From positions 1 through 22,948 of the forward strand of contig JAQBFV010000109.1 of NCBI GenBank assembly GCA_032123035.1: a stretch of DNA of 22,948 nucleotides. Reading direction: 5' to 3'. The notes beneath the pieces are model-generated. The model had not been told where the DNA came from. It saw only the letters and a program-made list of their open reading frames with translations, and did no database searches. This document shows positions 16,561-22,948 of the stretch, one piece after another. The DNA is from SG8-41 sp032123035. Lineage in GTDB: Bacteria > Pseudomonadota > Gammaproteobacteria > Burkholderiales > SG8-41. A program made the position numbers and the translations under genes. Numbering within the stretch: position 1 is the first letter of the stretch; each line of letters opens with the position of its first letter.

Positions 16561-16848
16561 CTACGGCGATCCAGCAGCCGGCCGAAGTTGTTTGGCATCA
16601 TAGAGCGCTTCGCCCTTGTCGTTGATCGCGCGCTTCTCCACGCAGGCGACGCGCTCGGCCTGCTCCTTGCCGTCCACCGTCACGCGGGTCATGCAGAAGG
16701 GATAGCGGCGGATGTAGGCGGGCAGATAGACGGCAGCCTCCCAGCTGCCGTTCTCCGTCACGAAAAGATTCTGCTGGTTTTCCAGCCCGAGCACGGCCAT
16801 CGGCAGGAAAGTCTTGCCCGCATCACCGCTAGGCGGATTGATGTCCAT
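16561..16848 (-). CDS. short SapC-family-like protein, probably truncated
   Basis: The ORF encodes 95 residues. The central part (about 15-85), with LGLENQQNLFVTENGSWEA, YLPAYIRRYPFCM and a later INDKGEALYD, matches the SapC-type domain, in which such segments lie in the middle of proteins of roughly 230-250 residues. Both the usual N-terminal portion and the last hundred or so residues are missing. ATG 16848 has GAGG 6 nt upstream, so it may still be translated. After the stop, a different frame stays open from about 16569 down to TGA at 16516-16518 with a plausible tail (APPAAEPKGKAT), which hints at a frameshift. It is convergent with the MmgE/PrpD gene and flanks tRNA-Ala. It may be a decaying gene or a genuine short variant. 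Confidence 0.5.
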   Translation of the reverse strand: MDINPPSGDAGKTFLPMAVLGLENQQNLFVTENGSWEAAVYLPAYIRRYPFCMTRVTVDGKEQAERVACVEKRAINDKGEALYDAKQLRPAAGSP

Positions 16849-16922
16849 GGGGCGCCTCGAGGTTGCACCAATGTGCGCAATATTTATAGGGGTGCCGCGG
16901 CTTACCGCTGCGTGCCGAGAGA

Positions 16923-16955
16923 TTGGCGTGTCGCTCCAAGCCGTTGTAATATAAC
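16923..16955 (+). promoter_or_regulatory. candidate promoter of tRNA-Ala
   Basis: TTGGCG (16923-16928) and TGTAAT (16945-16950) with a 16-nt spacer lie upstream of the tRNA. An overlapping TATAAC (16950-16955) is followed by the GC-rich stretch GCCTCGC, which is typical of stable-RNA promoters under stringent control. The exact -10 box is uncertain. Confidence 0.4.
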
Positions 16956-16970
16956 GCCTCGCAAAAAAGT

Positions 16971-17046
<76 letters not shown>

Positions 17047-17054
17047 CTCATTCC

Positions 17055-17086
17055 CGGGCCAGAGTCTTTCTGGCCCGACTCGTTTT
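17055..17086 (+). terminator. likely terminator after tRNA-Ala
   Basis: CGGGCCAGA (17055-17063) and TCTGGCCCG (17069-17077) form a perfect 9-bp stem with a 5-nt loop, starting 9 nt after the CCA end. A short TTTT follows at 17083-17086 after five other bases. The weak T tract lowers certainty, but the position and stem strength fit an intrinsic terminator or a processing signal. Confidence 0.6.
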
Positions 17087-17129
17087 GGATGTCCACCGAG
17101 GGACTGGATCAGCGCCGGCGGCAGCCCGA

Positions 17130-17158
17130 TTGCGTTCGCGCCGACTCTGGCACAATAC
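17130..17158 (+). promoter_or_regulatory. candidate promoter upstream of the DUF47 remnant
   Basis: TTGCGT (17130-17135), a 17-nt spacer and CAATAC (17153-17158) form a moderate sigma-70 match. It lies about 78 nt before the DUF47 remnant and, given the deletion there, could now drive the acyl-CoA dehydrogenase at 17514. Confidence 0.35.
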
Positions 17159-17235
17159 GACGAACCGGAACTCGCTGCCCTGCTTCCGGGGCGCTCCGGG
17201 ACCCCCGCCACACCTAAGAAGATAACAATACGAAC

Positions 17236-17503
17236 ATGCTCAACAAACTGATGCCCCGAGAGGGTCGATTCTTCGATCTGTTCAATGCCCATGCCGCGCA
17301 GATCGTAATGGGAAGCGACGCGCTAGGGCACCTTATTGCGACCGCCACGGCTTGTGAGGATTACGCGCGCCGCATCGACACAGTCGGTTTCCGCGGTGCA
17401 ATGGGGCATCGCGGGCAGCATCATCGCCTGGATATCAACGATTCCGTGCTCGGCATTCATCGCTGCGATCGCGTGGTGGCTGGGGCAGTACTTTTTTAGC
17501 TGA
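17236..17503 (+). pseudogene. deletion scar: DUF47 (PhoU-like) start joined to Pit permease end
   Basis: Codons 1-50 from ATG 17236 read MLNKLMPREGRFFDLFNAHA and on to EDYARRIDTV, the start of the DUF47 phosphate-transport regulator family (about 200 residues when intact). From about 17381 the next frame (+1) reads SVSAVQWGIAGSIIAWISTI and ends AFIAAIAWWLGQYFFS with TGA at 17501-17503. This is the typical last transmembrane end of a Pit low-affinity phosphate permease. The two genes are normally neighbours in this order. The back half of DUF47 and nearly all of pit are missing, roughly 1.4 kb judging from usual family sizes. The join is out of frame, so neither product is functional; the DUF47 frame runs to a stop at 17499. 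Confidence 0.8.
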
Positions 17504-17513
17504 CAGGGCCGCG

Positions 17514-18671
17514 ATGGTGGAAAGATCCGTATCGCGAACCGTATCCGACGCTGCGCACCGCGCGCTGCTCGCAGACAGTGTCGCAGCATTCACTAGCCGC
17601 GGCACGGACGTTGCGCGGGCACGCCGTTTGCGTGGATCGAATGAGGAATACGATCGCGCGTCCTGGCGGCGGATGGCCGAGCTCGGCTGGCTGGGGATCC
17701 TCGTGCCGGATACGCACGGCGGTCTGGGGCTTGGTTTGTCCGAAATGGGTATCGTGGCCAGGGGCCTTGCGCGCGCCTTGGCGCCCGAGCCGCTGGTTGC
17801 ATCGGCGGTGATGGCCACCACCGCGCTCGCCGCTGGCGATTGCGAAGCACTGAAGCGCGAGCAACTGCCGCGGATCGTTGCGGGTGAGATCGTGCCTGTG
17901 CTGGCTTGGCAAGAAACAGCTGGCGCATGGGACGCCGATTTGCCGGCGCTTCAGGCGCTGCCGTTCGAGAGCGGCTATCGATTGACTGGCGTCAAGCGCT
18001 TTGTCGGCGGCGCGGCACAAGCGGATGTTTTTCTGGTATCCGCGCTCGCCGAAGGGAGCCCCGTATTGTTCTGGGTGGCGCGCGACACCGTCGGCGTGAG
18101 GCTCGAGCTCGAGTTGCTGGCTGACGGGCGCCACTTCGGCACCCTCACGCTCACCGATGCGCTGGTTTCACGAGCTCACGTCATTGCCCGAGGAACTGCC
18201 GCGGCCGACGCGCTGGCGCGCTCGCTCGATTACGGCGTGGCCATCGCGAGCGCGGAACTTTGCGGCCTGGCGGAGCGGGCGTTGGAAATCAGCCTCGATT
18301 ACCTGAAGACCCGCGTGCAATTCGGCAAGCCGATCGGCAGCTTTCAGGCGCTCCAGCACCGCGCGGTGGATCTCTACATTCAGAAAGAGCTGGCTGGGGC
18401 CGTTCTCGATCAGGTGCTCGAGACGCTTGACCGTGCGCCGGATGCGGCGACCCGGTCCGGGCTCGCGAGCCGGCTCAAGGCGCGCTGCTCGGACGCCGCG
18501 CTCCGGGTGACGCGCGAGGCGATCCAGCTTCACGGCGCGATCGGCTTCACGGACGATTGCGATATCGGACTCTATTTGAAACGCGCGCTGGTGCTTGCCG
18601 CCTGGCTCGGCAATGCCACGCAGCATCGCCGGCGCTACGTTGCTTTGAGCAGCGTGAATCGTGAATGGTGA
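17514..18671 (+). CDS. acyl-CoA dehydrogenase family protein (first of two)
   Basis: This FAD-dependent enzyme type introduces a double bond between C2 and C3 of an acyl-CoA. The 385-residue protein has the N-terminal helical domain (WRRMAELGWLGILVPDTHGGLGL), a central beta domain (GYRLTGVKRFVGGA), and a C-terminal helical domain with LDYLKTRVQFGKPIGSFQALQHRAVDLY and REAIQLHGAIGFTDDCDIGLYLKRA. The last motif normally reads GFTWEHD; here the Glu position is Asp-Cys. No Y-E-G-T motif is present. Such divergent members often pair with a second acyl-CoA dehydrogenase, and one follows. AGGG lies 7 nt before the ATG. The last residues, V-N-R-E-W, and the stop are encoded by heptamer repeat units. 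Confidence 0.88.
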   Translation: MVERSVSRTVSDAAHRALLADSVAAFTSRGTDVARARRLRGSNEEYDRASWRRMAELGWLGILVPDTHGGLGLGLSEMGIVARGLARALAPEPLVASAVMATTALAAGDCEALKREQLPRIVAGEIVPVLAWQETAGAWDADLPALQALPFESGYRLTGVKRFVGGAAQADVFLVSALAEGSPVLFWVARDTVGVRLELELLADGRHFGTLTLTDALVSRAHVIARGTAAADALARSLDYGVAIASAELCGLAERALEISLDYLKTRVQFGKPIGSFQALQHRAVDLYIQKELAGAVLDQVLETLDRAPDAATRSGLASRLKARCSDAALRVTREAIQLHGAIGFTDDCDIGLYLKRALVLAAWLGNATQHRRRYVALSSVNREW

Positions 18672-18681
18672 ATGGAAAAGC
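18654..18681. repeat. single-arm heptamer repeat at the end of an acyl-CoA dehydrogenase gene
   Basis: GTGAATC, GTGAATG, GTGAATG and a decayed GAAAAGC follow head to tail. The units match those of the purH/purD element (GTGAATC). No opposite arm is visible downstream. The repeat overlaps the coding end, with the TGA stop at 18669-18671 inside the third unit. Confidence 0.75.
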
Positions 18682-18686
18682 TTGGC

Positions 18687-18819
18687 CACGGCAAGACACG
18701 GAACCCGTTTCAAGAACATTAGCCACGGAATCACACGGAAATACACGGAAAAAACCTAGGATAAGCGCAAGAGAAAGATTTCCGTGGCCTTCCCTATGTT
18801 TCCGTTGCTGATCATAGGG
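18687..18819. repeat. 10-nt CACGG repeats with inverted copy
   Basis: Ten-base units starting CACGG lie at 18687 and 18697 (CACGGCAAGA, CACGGAACCC) and again at 18724, 18734 and 18744 (CACGGAATCA, CACGGAAATA, CACGGAAAAA). An inverted copy follows: TTCCGTGGC (18780-18788) is the exact reverse complement of GCCACGGAA (18722-18730). Further on, CCCTATG (18792-18798) and CATAGGG (18813-18819) form a second small inverted repeat. Together they fill the gap between the two acyl-CoA dehydrogenase genes. Confidence 0.75.
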
Positions 18820-18853
18820 TCTGTCTTTGAACGCAGCGGGCGCGGAGCGGAGC

Positions 18854-20002
18854 ATGACTGACTGGAACGCGATGAGCGACGAGGACTTCCGCCGCGAGGC
18901 GCGTGCGTTTTTCGAGGCCGAGTATTCGCCGGCGCTGCGCTACATCCTGAGCCGCGCCCGCTGGCATGAGATGAAGGAATGGTGGCGCAAGCTCTACGAG
19001 AAAGGCTGGATCGCTCCCAACTGGCCGCGCGAGCAGGGCGGCATGGCACTCGAGGCGGGAAAGATGGTGATCCTGCTCGAGGAGATGGAGCGCCATGGCG
19101 TCGCGCGCGCGCCGGACCAGGGCATCACCCAGGTCGGGCCGATCATCATGAAGTTCGGCACCGAGGAACAGAAACGGCACTACCTGCCGCGCACGCTCTC
19201 GGGCGAGTTCATCTGGTGCCAGGGCTACTCCGAGCCCAACGCGGGGTCGGATCTGGCGAGCCTTCAAACTACCGCGACGCGCGTGGACGATGATTACGTC
19301 ATCAATGGCCAGAAGATCTGGACATCGCTTGCGGATGACGCGACGCACATTTATCTGCTGGCCCGCACCGATCGACAGGCGAAAAAACAGGCGGGAATCA
19401 GCTTCTTCATTGCGGACCTGCGAACCCCCGGGATAACGATCCGCCCGATCCGCAATCTCGCGGGGCACGACGAGTTCAGCCAGGTGTTCTTCGACGACGT
19501 TCGCGTGCCGCTTGCCGCGCTCGTGGGCCAATTGAACGACGGGTGGAACATCGCGAAAGCACTGCTCTCGTTCGAGCGGCTCAACATTGGCAGCCCGCGC
19601 CGCCCGCAGTATGCATTGCGCCGGCTGGAGGCGATTGCTCGGGCGAAAGGCTTGTTCGCCGACGCGGGGTTCGTGGACCGTTACGCTGCGGTCACGCTCG
19701 ATCTGGAGGATCTCGCCGCGCTCTACGGCCGGTTCGTGGAGCAGGCGAAGCGCGGTGAGACATTGGGGCCTGAGGTTTCCATTCTGAAGATCTGGGCGAT
19801 GGAGACCTGGCAGCGCTTGACCGACCTGCTCGTCGAAATCGGCGACGAACAAGGGGTGATGCCGGGCGTACAGGACATCGCAGGTGTGGAAGCGGACTTC
19901 CTCAACCCGTTCTACTATGCACGGCCGGCCACGATCTACGGCGGCTCGAGCGAGATCCAGCGCAACATTCTGGCAAAGTACGTTCTGCGGCTCCCCGGCT
20001 GA
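18854..20002 (+). CDS. acyl-CoA dehydrogenase family protein (second of two)
   Basis: The 382-residue protein has all three acyl-CoA dehydrogenase domains. The N-terminal domain includes YEKGWIAPNWPREQGG. The central domain has the FAD/substrate motif WCQGYSEPNAGSDLASLQTTA and GQKIWTSLADDATH. The C-terminal domain ends with ATIYGGSSEIQRNILAKYVL. In the last motif a Gly (363) replaces the Glu that is catalytic in medium-chain enzymes (Y-E-G-T), as in many members of this branch, where the base lies elsewhere. ATG 18854 has GGAG upstream and is chosen over an in-frame codon at 18827. With the preceding gene it may form a heteromeric enzyme, although 182 nt of repeats separate them. The substrate is unknown. 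Confidence 0.92.
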   Translation: MTDWNAMSDEDFRREARAFFEAEYSPALRYILSRARWHEMKEWWRKLYEKGWIAPNWPREQGGMALEAGKMVILLEEMERHGVARAPDQGITQVGPIIMKFGTEEQKRHYLPRTLSGEFIWCQGYSEPNAGSDLASLQTTATRVDDDYVINGQKIWTSLADDATHIYLLARTDRQAKKQAGISFFIADLRTPGITIRPIRNLAGHDEFSQVFFDDVRVPLAALVGQLNDGWNIAKALLSFERLNIGSPRRPQYALRRLEAIARAKGLFADAGFVDRYAAVTLDLEDLAALYGRFVEQAKRGETLGPEVSILKIWAMETWQRLTDLLVEIGDEQGVMPGVQDIAGVEADFLNPFYYARPATIYGGSSEIQRNILAKYVLRLPG

Positions 20003-20091
20003 CGCGCGCGGGACCGCGCTCCATTGAAAGTTTGCCGGTGGCGTTCCATCATTGGCGCGCTCACTCCGATTCCACGATCAAGGAAGCCGAT

Positions 20092-20472
20092 ATGCCAAAG
20101 CAGATCATTCATTCGGAAGCGGCGCCGAAGGCGATCGGCCCGTACTCGCAAGCGGTGCGCTGCGGTAACACGGTCTATCTCGCCGGGCAGATCGGGCTCG
20201 ACCCGGCGACCATGGAGCTCATGCCGGGACTCGATGCGCAGGCTCGTCGCGTCTTCGAGAACCTCAGGGCCGTGGCGCAAGCGGCGGGCGGCGATCTGCG
20301 CGACATCGTCAGGCTGACGATCTACCTCATCGATCTCGGCGACTTTGGCCGCATAAACGAAATCATGGCCGCGTGCTTTACGGCGCCTTATCCGGCACGC
20401 GCGACGCTCGGCGTGGCGAGTCTTCCGCGTGGCGCGCTCGTGGAGGTCGACGCCATCATGCATCTCGAGTGA
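20092..20472 (+). CDS. ridA: RidA family reactive-intermediate deaminase
   Basis: RidA hydrolyses reactive enamine/imine intermediates, such as 2-aminoacrylate, released by PLP enzymes like threonine dehydratase, thereby protecting other PLP enzymes. The 126-residue protein shows the whole signature: APKAIGPYSQAVRCGNTVYLAGQIG, then RRVFENLRAVAQAAGGDL and the C-terminal PARATLGVASLPRGALVEVDA, which holds the substrate-carboxylate Arg and the active-site Glu. ATG 20092 has AAGGA just upstream and fits the family length; the open frame from 20032 would add 20 unmatched residues. It precedes recG across a heptamer repeat. Confidence 0.94.
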   Translation: MPKQIIHSEAAPKAIGPYSQAVRCGNTVYLAGQIGLDPATMELMPGLDAQARRVFENLRAVAQAAGGDLRDIVRLTIYLIDLGDFGRINEIMAACFTAPYPARATLGVASLPRGALVEVDAIMHLE

Positions 20473-20474
20473 CG

Positions 20475-20509
20475 GGTTATGTGTGATGTGCGATGTGCGA
20501 TGAGTGATG
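20475..20509. repeat. single-arm heptamer repeat, ridA/recG gap
   Basis: Five head-to-tail units read GTTATGT, GTGATGT, GCGATGT, GCGATGA and GTGATGA. They share the G-T-R-A frame of the other heptamer elements but with a TG-type tail. They fill most of the gap between the ridA stop and recG, and the ATG at 20507 lies inside the last unit. No opposite arm is seen. Confidence 0.7.
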
Positions 20510-20518
20510 AGAGCGAGG

Positions 20519-22603
20519 ATGGCGCGGGCGCGCTCTGACCGGACAGTCATCGCGCCGGACCCATCCCTGTCGGGGTTGAGCCGGTCAGTCCTGGCGAAGC
20601 TCGCGAAGCTCGGGATCGCGAGCAAGTTCGATCTGGTCCTGCACCTGCCGCTCCGTTACGACGACGAGACGCGGCTCGACCCGATCAATCACGCCCCGGC
20701 GAGCGGGCCAGCGCTGGTCGAGGGCACTGTCGTCGAGTGCGATATCAAGTACCGCCCCCGGCGTCAGCTCGTCTGCTATATCGAGGATGGGAGCGGGGTA
20801 CTCACCCTGCGATTTTTTAATTTCTACATGAGCCAGGTTAAGCAGCTCGCTGCCGGCACGCGCGTGCGCGCCTACGGGGAGATCCGGCACGGCTTCCATG
20901 GCCCCGAGATGGTGCATCCGCGCTACCGCGTCGTTCTCGGGGAGATGCCGGTTGCAACGGCACTGACCCCGGTGTATCCGACGACGGCCGGGCTCGCCCA
21001 GGACACGTTGCGGTACCTGATCGCGCGAGCGCTCAACGACTGCGACCTGACGGACACGCTGCCACCGGCGCTGCTCGCGCGGGTCTCGTTGCCTTCGTTC
21101 CGTGACGCGGTTCTGCTGCTGCACAACCCGCCACCACAGATCCCGCAGTCGGAGTTACAGGAGCGTCGCCATCCCGCGTGGCGCCGCGTGAAATTCGACG
21201 AGCTGCTCGCGCAGCAACTCTCGATGCGGCTGCATCACGAGCGACGGCGCGGCGCCGGGGCGCCGTCCCTGCGCCCACGCCGGGAGCTAACCCGTGCCTT
21301 GCTCGCGCGTTTACCGTTCGAGCTGACGCGAGCGCAGCGCAAGGTTTGGCGTGACATCGAACGTGATCTCAGCGAGCCGCATCCGATGCAACGCCTGCTG
21401 CAGGGCGACGTGGGCAGCGGGAAGACCGTGGTCGCCTTGCTCGCTGCCTTGCAATGCGTCGAGAACGGGCGGCAAGTCGCGGTCATGGCGCCGACCGAGA
21501 TCCTGGCCGAGCAGCATTACCGCAAATTCGCTGCGTGGCTTGCGCCGCTCGGGCTGGACGTGGCGTGGTTGTCCGGAAGCCTCGGCCGCAAGGACAAGCG
21601 TGTCGCGCTTACGGCCGCCGCGCAGGGCGTGGCGCAAATCATCGTCGGGACGCATGCGCTTATCGAAGAGGAAGTCGCCTTTGCCGATCTGGCGCTCGCG
21701 ATCGTGGACGAGCAGCACCGCTTTGGCGTGCATCAGCGTCTCGCGCTGCGCTTGAAGGGCTCGCGTCCGAATCAGGGGGCGCAACCGCACCAGCTCATGA
21801 TGAGCGCGACCCCGATACCCCGGACGCTCGCAATGAGCTACTACGCCGACCTCGACGTCTCGACGATCGACGAGCTGCCGCCCGGGCGAGCCCCGGTGAC
21901 CACCAAGCTGATTTCGGAAGCGCGCCGGGCCGAGGTGATCCAGCGCGTGCGCGACGCCTGCGTGGCGGGCAGCCAGGCCTACTGGGTTTGTCCGTTGATC
22001 GAGGAATCCGAGGCGCTTCAGTTAAAGACCGCGCTCGAGACACATGCCGTGCTCACCGCGACCTTTCCCGAGCTCAAGGTCGGACTCGCCCACGGGCGAT
22101 TGAAGGGCGAGGAGAAGGTCCGGGTAATGGAGGCGTTCCGGAACGGGGAGATTCAACTGCTCGTCGCAACCACGGTCATCGAGGTGGGCGTGGACGTTCC
22201 CAACGCGACCCTGATGGTGATCGAGAACGCGGAGCGCATGGGACTCGCGCAATTGCACCAGCTGCGCGGCCGGGTCGGTCGCGGCGCGGATGAGAGCGTC
22301 TGCATTCTTCTCTACGCGCGTCCGCTGACGGCAACGGCGCGTGAACGGCTCAAGGTTATTTATGAGAACCGCGACGGTTTCGAAATCGCGCGCCAGGATC
22401 TGGTGCTCCGCGGGCCCGGCGAGCTGCTTGGCGCGCGGCAGAGCGGGGTGCCGCTGCTCAGATTCGCCGATCTCAATGCGGACCTCGATCTGCTCGACGC
22501 GGCGCGCAAGGCGGCCGAAGTGCTGCTGCGTGATAAACCCCAGGCTGCGCGGCGCCACCTCGCGCGCTGGCTGGGAGCAAAGCATGAATATCTGAAGGTC
22601 TAA
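20519..22603 (+). CDS. recG: ATP-dependent DNA helicase RecG
   Basis: RecG is a monomeric helicase that reverses stalled replication forks and processes branched DNA. The 694-residue product (E. coli 693) has the N-terminal wedge/OB region (LHLPLRYDDETRLDPI, VCYIEDGSGVLTLRFFNFYMSQ). The helicase motifs follow in order: Walker A GDVGSGKT, APTEILAEQHYRKF, DEQH box VDEQHRFGVHQR, MSATPIPRTLAMSYYADLD, the segment LLVATTVIEVGVDVPNATLM and motif VI QLRGRVGRG. The C-terminal part with NRDGFEIARQDLVLRGPGELLGARQSG is typical. Start choice is uncertain: ATG 20519, ATG 20507 and GTG 20504 are all in frame, and the upstream two fall within the repeat. Confidence 0.97.
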   Translation: MARARSDRTVIAPDPSLSGLSRSVLAKLAKLGIASKFDLVLHLPLRYDDETRLDPINHAPASGPALVEGTVVECDIKYRPRRQLVCYIEDGSGVLTLRFFNFYMSQVKQLAAGTRVRAYGEIRHGFHGPEMVHPRYRVVLGEMPVATALTPVYPTTAGLAQDTLRYLIARALNDCDLTDTLPPALLARVSLPSFRDAVLLLHNPPPQIPQSELQERRHPAWRRVKFDELLAQQLSMRLHHERRRGAGAPSLRPRRELTRALLARLPFELTRAQRKVWRDIERDLSEPHPMQRLLQGDVGSGKTVVALLAALQCVENGRQVAVMAPTEILAEQHYRKFAAWLAPLGLDVAWLSGSLGRKDKRVALTAAAQGVAQIIVGTHALIEEEVAFADLALAIVDEQHRFGVHQRLALRLKGSRPNQGAQPHQLMMSATPIPRTLAMSYYADLDVSTIDELPPGRAPVTTKLISEARRAEVIQRVRDACVAGSQAYWVCPLIEESEALQLKTALETHAVLTATFPELKVGLAHGRLKGEEKVRVMEAFRNGEIQLLVATTVIEVGVDVPNATLMVIENAERMGLAQLHQLRGRVGRGADESVCILLYARPLTATARERLKVIYENRDGFEIARQDLVLRGPGELLGARQSGVPLLRFADLNADLDLLDAARKAAEVLLRDKPQAARRHLARWLGAKHEYLKV

Positions 22604-22616
22604 TACAATTCGCCTG

Positions 22617-22948
22617 GTGAATACGATTCGACGCGACCGCTACTGGCGCCGCCGTCCGGCCGCCGGCGCCGGCCGCTACCACGACTGGCTGATCGATCGC
22701 GGCTCATTGACCGACCGCATCCGTGCCCGCTGCAAGGCGTTTCGCGTGGAGCTCGTGTTTCAGGGGCCGCGGCGCGCGACACGCGAAGAGCGTTTCCTGT
22801 TCGGTGCCCAGGCACGCCAGACTCTGGTCCGCGAGGTCTACCTTTGCTGCGGTGGCATACCCGTGGTGTTCGCGCATAGCGTGGCGCGCCGCGGTGACCT
22901 GCGCCGGGCGTGGCGCGCCCTCACCCGCCTCGGAACGCAGCCGTTGGG
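22617..22948 (+). CDS. ubiC: chorismate--pyruvate lyase UbiC, cut by the window edge
   Basis: UbiC converts chorismate to 4-hydroxybenzoate and pyruvate, the entry step of ubiquinone synthesis. Only the first 110 codons are present. The family pattern is visible: HDWLIDRGSLTDRIRARC, a beta strand FRVELVF, REVYLCCGGIPVVFAHSVA and, at the edge, LTRLGTQPLG. The frame starts at GTG 22617, 13 nt after recG, with no strong ribosome site. The N-terminus is Arg-rich. Gene order recG-ubiC is as expected in betaproteobacteria. Confidence 0.85.
   Translation, partial: MNTIRRDRYWRRRPAAGAGRYHDWLIDRGSLTDRIRARCKAFRVELVFQGPRRATREERFLFGAQARQTLVREVYLCCGGIPVVFAHSVARRGDLRRAWRALTRLGTQPL

Noticed and set aside
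17236..17499. Treating the 87-codon frame as an intact small gene
   Set aside because: Its first 50 codons match the start of DUF47, but the rest is out of frame relative to a recognisable Pit C-terminus, so a deletion remnant explains it better.
20006..20019. GC palindrome GCGCGGGACCGCGC just after the second acyl-CoA dehydrogenase as a terminator
   Set aside because: The stem is short with almost no loop, and no T tract follows; chance is likely at this GC content.

Overview
The window is about 23 kb of GC-rich bacterial chromosome. It most likely comes from a betaproteobacterium, possibly an uncultured one. The gene order dusB-fis-purH-purD followed by hemF, the small 79-residue Fis, and the order ridA-recG-ubiC are arrangements I associate with Betaproteobacteria. 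No phage, transposase, CRISPR array or plasmid function is visible.

Layout. (1) 229-6297, plus strand: dusB and fis overlap by 4 nt and are followed by purH, purD, a VOC-fold protein and hemF. These cover tRNA modification, a nucleoid regulator, two purine biosynthesis steps and one haem step. (2) 6316-10388, minus strand: a signalling pair made of a membrane histidine kinase and a Ser/Thr kinase carrying two receiver-type domains. A near-consensus sigma-70 promoter and a leader with two tiny overlapping ORFs precede it. (3) 10439-14219, minus strand: a DUF255 thioredoxin-like protein and ilvD. (4) 14291-16477, plus strand: lgt, divergent from ilvD, and an MmgE/PrpD protein. (5) 16561-17503, a decayed stretch around tRNA-Ala(CGC): a truncated SapC-like gene on one side, and on the other a deletion scar joining the start of a DUF47 gene to the end of a Pit phosphate-permease gene. 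(6) 17514-20002: two acyl-CoA dehydrogenases separated by repeats. (7) 20092 to the right edge: ridA, recG and the start of ubiC.

The most unusual structure not explained by genes is a family of degenerate heptamer repeats, consensus roughly G-T-R-A-N-N-N. They lie in four gene borders: fis/purH, purH/purD, after the first acyl-CoA dehydrogenase, and ridA/recG. At the first two sites they form inverted arms of four heptads each around a 21-26 nt spacer, so purH is bracketed by two elements of the same design. The last two sites have one arm only, and there the repeat supplies a stop codon (acyl-CoA dehydrogenase) or a candidate start codon (recG). A second repeat type, a 10-nt unit beginning CACGG, fills the gap between the two acyl-CoA dehydrogenases.

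The signalling pair is the best candidate for an unusual system. The histidine kinase may phosphorylate a receiver joined to a Ser/Thr kinase domain, linking two-component and eukaryotic-like phosphorylation. All functional calls rest on reading motifs and on remembered family features; no database search was run.
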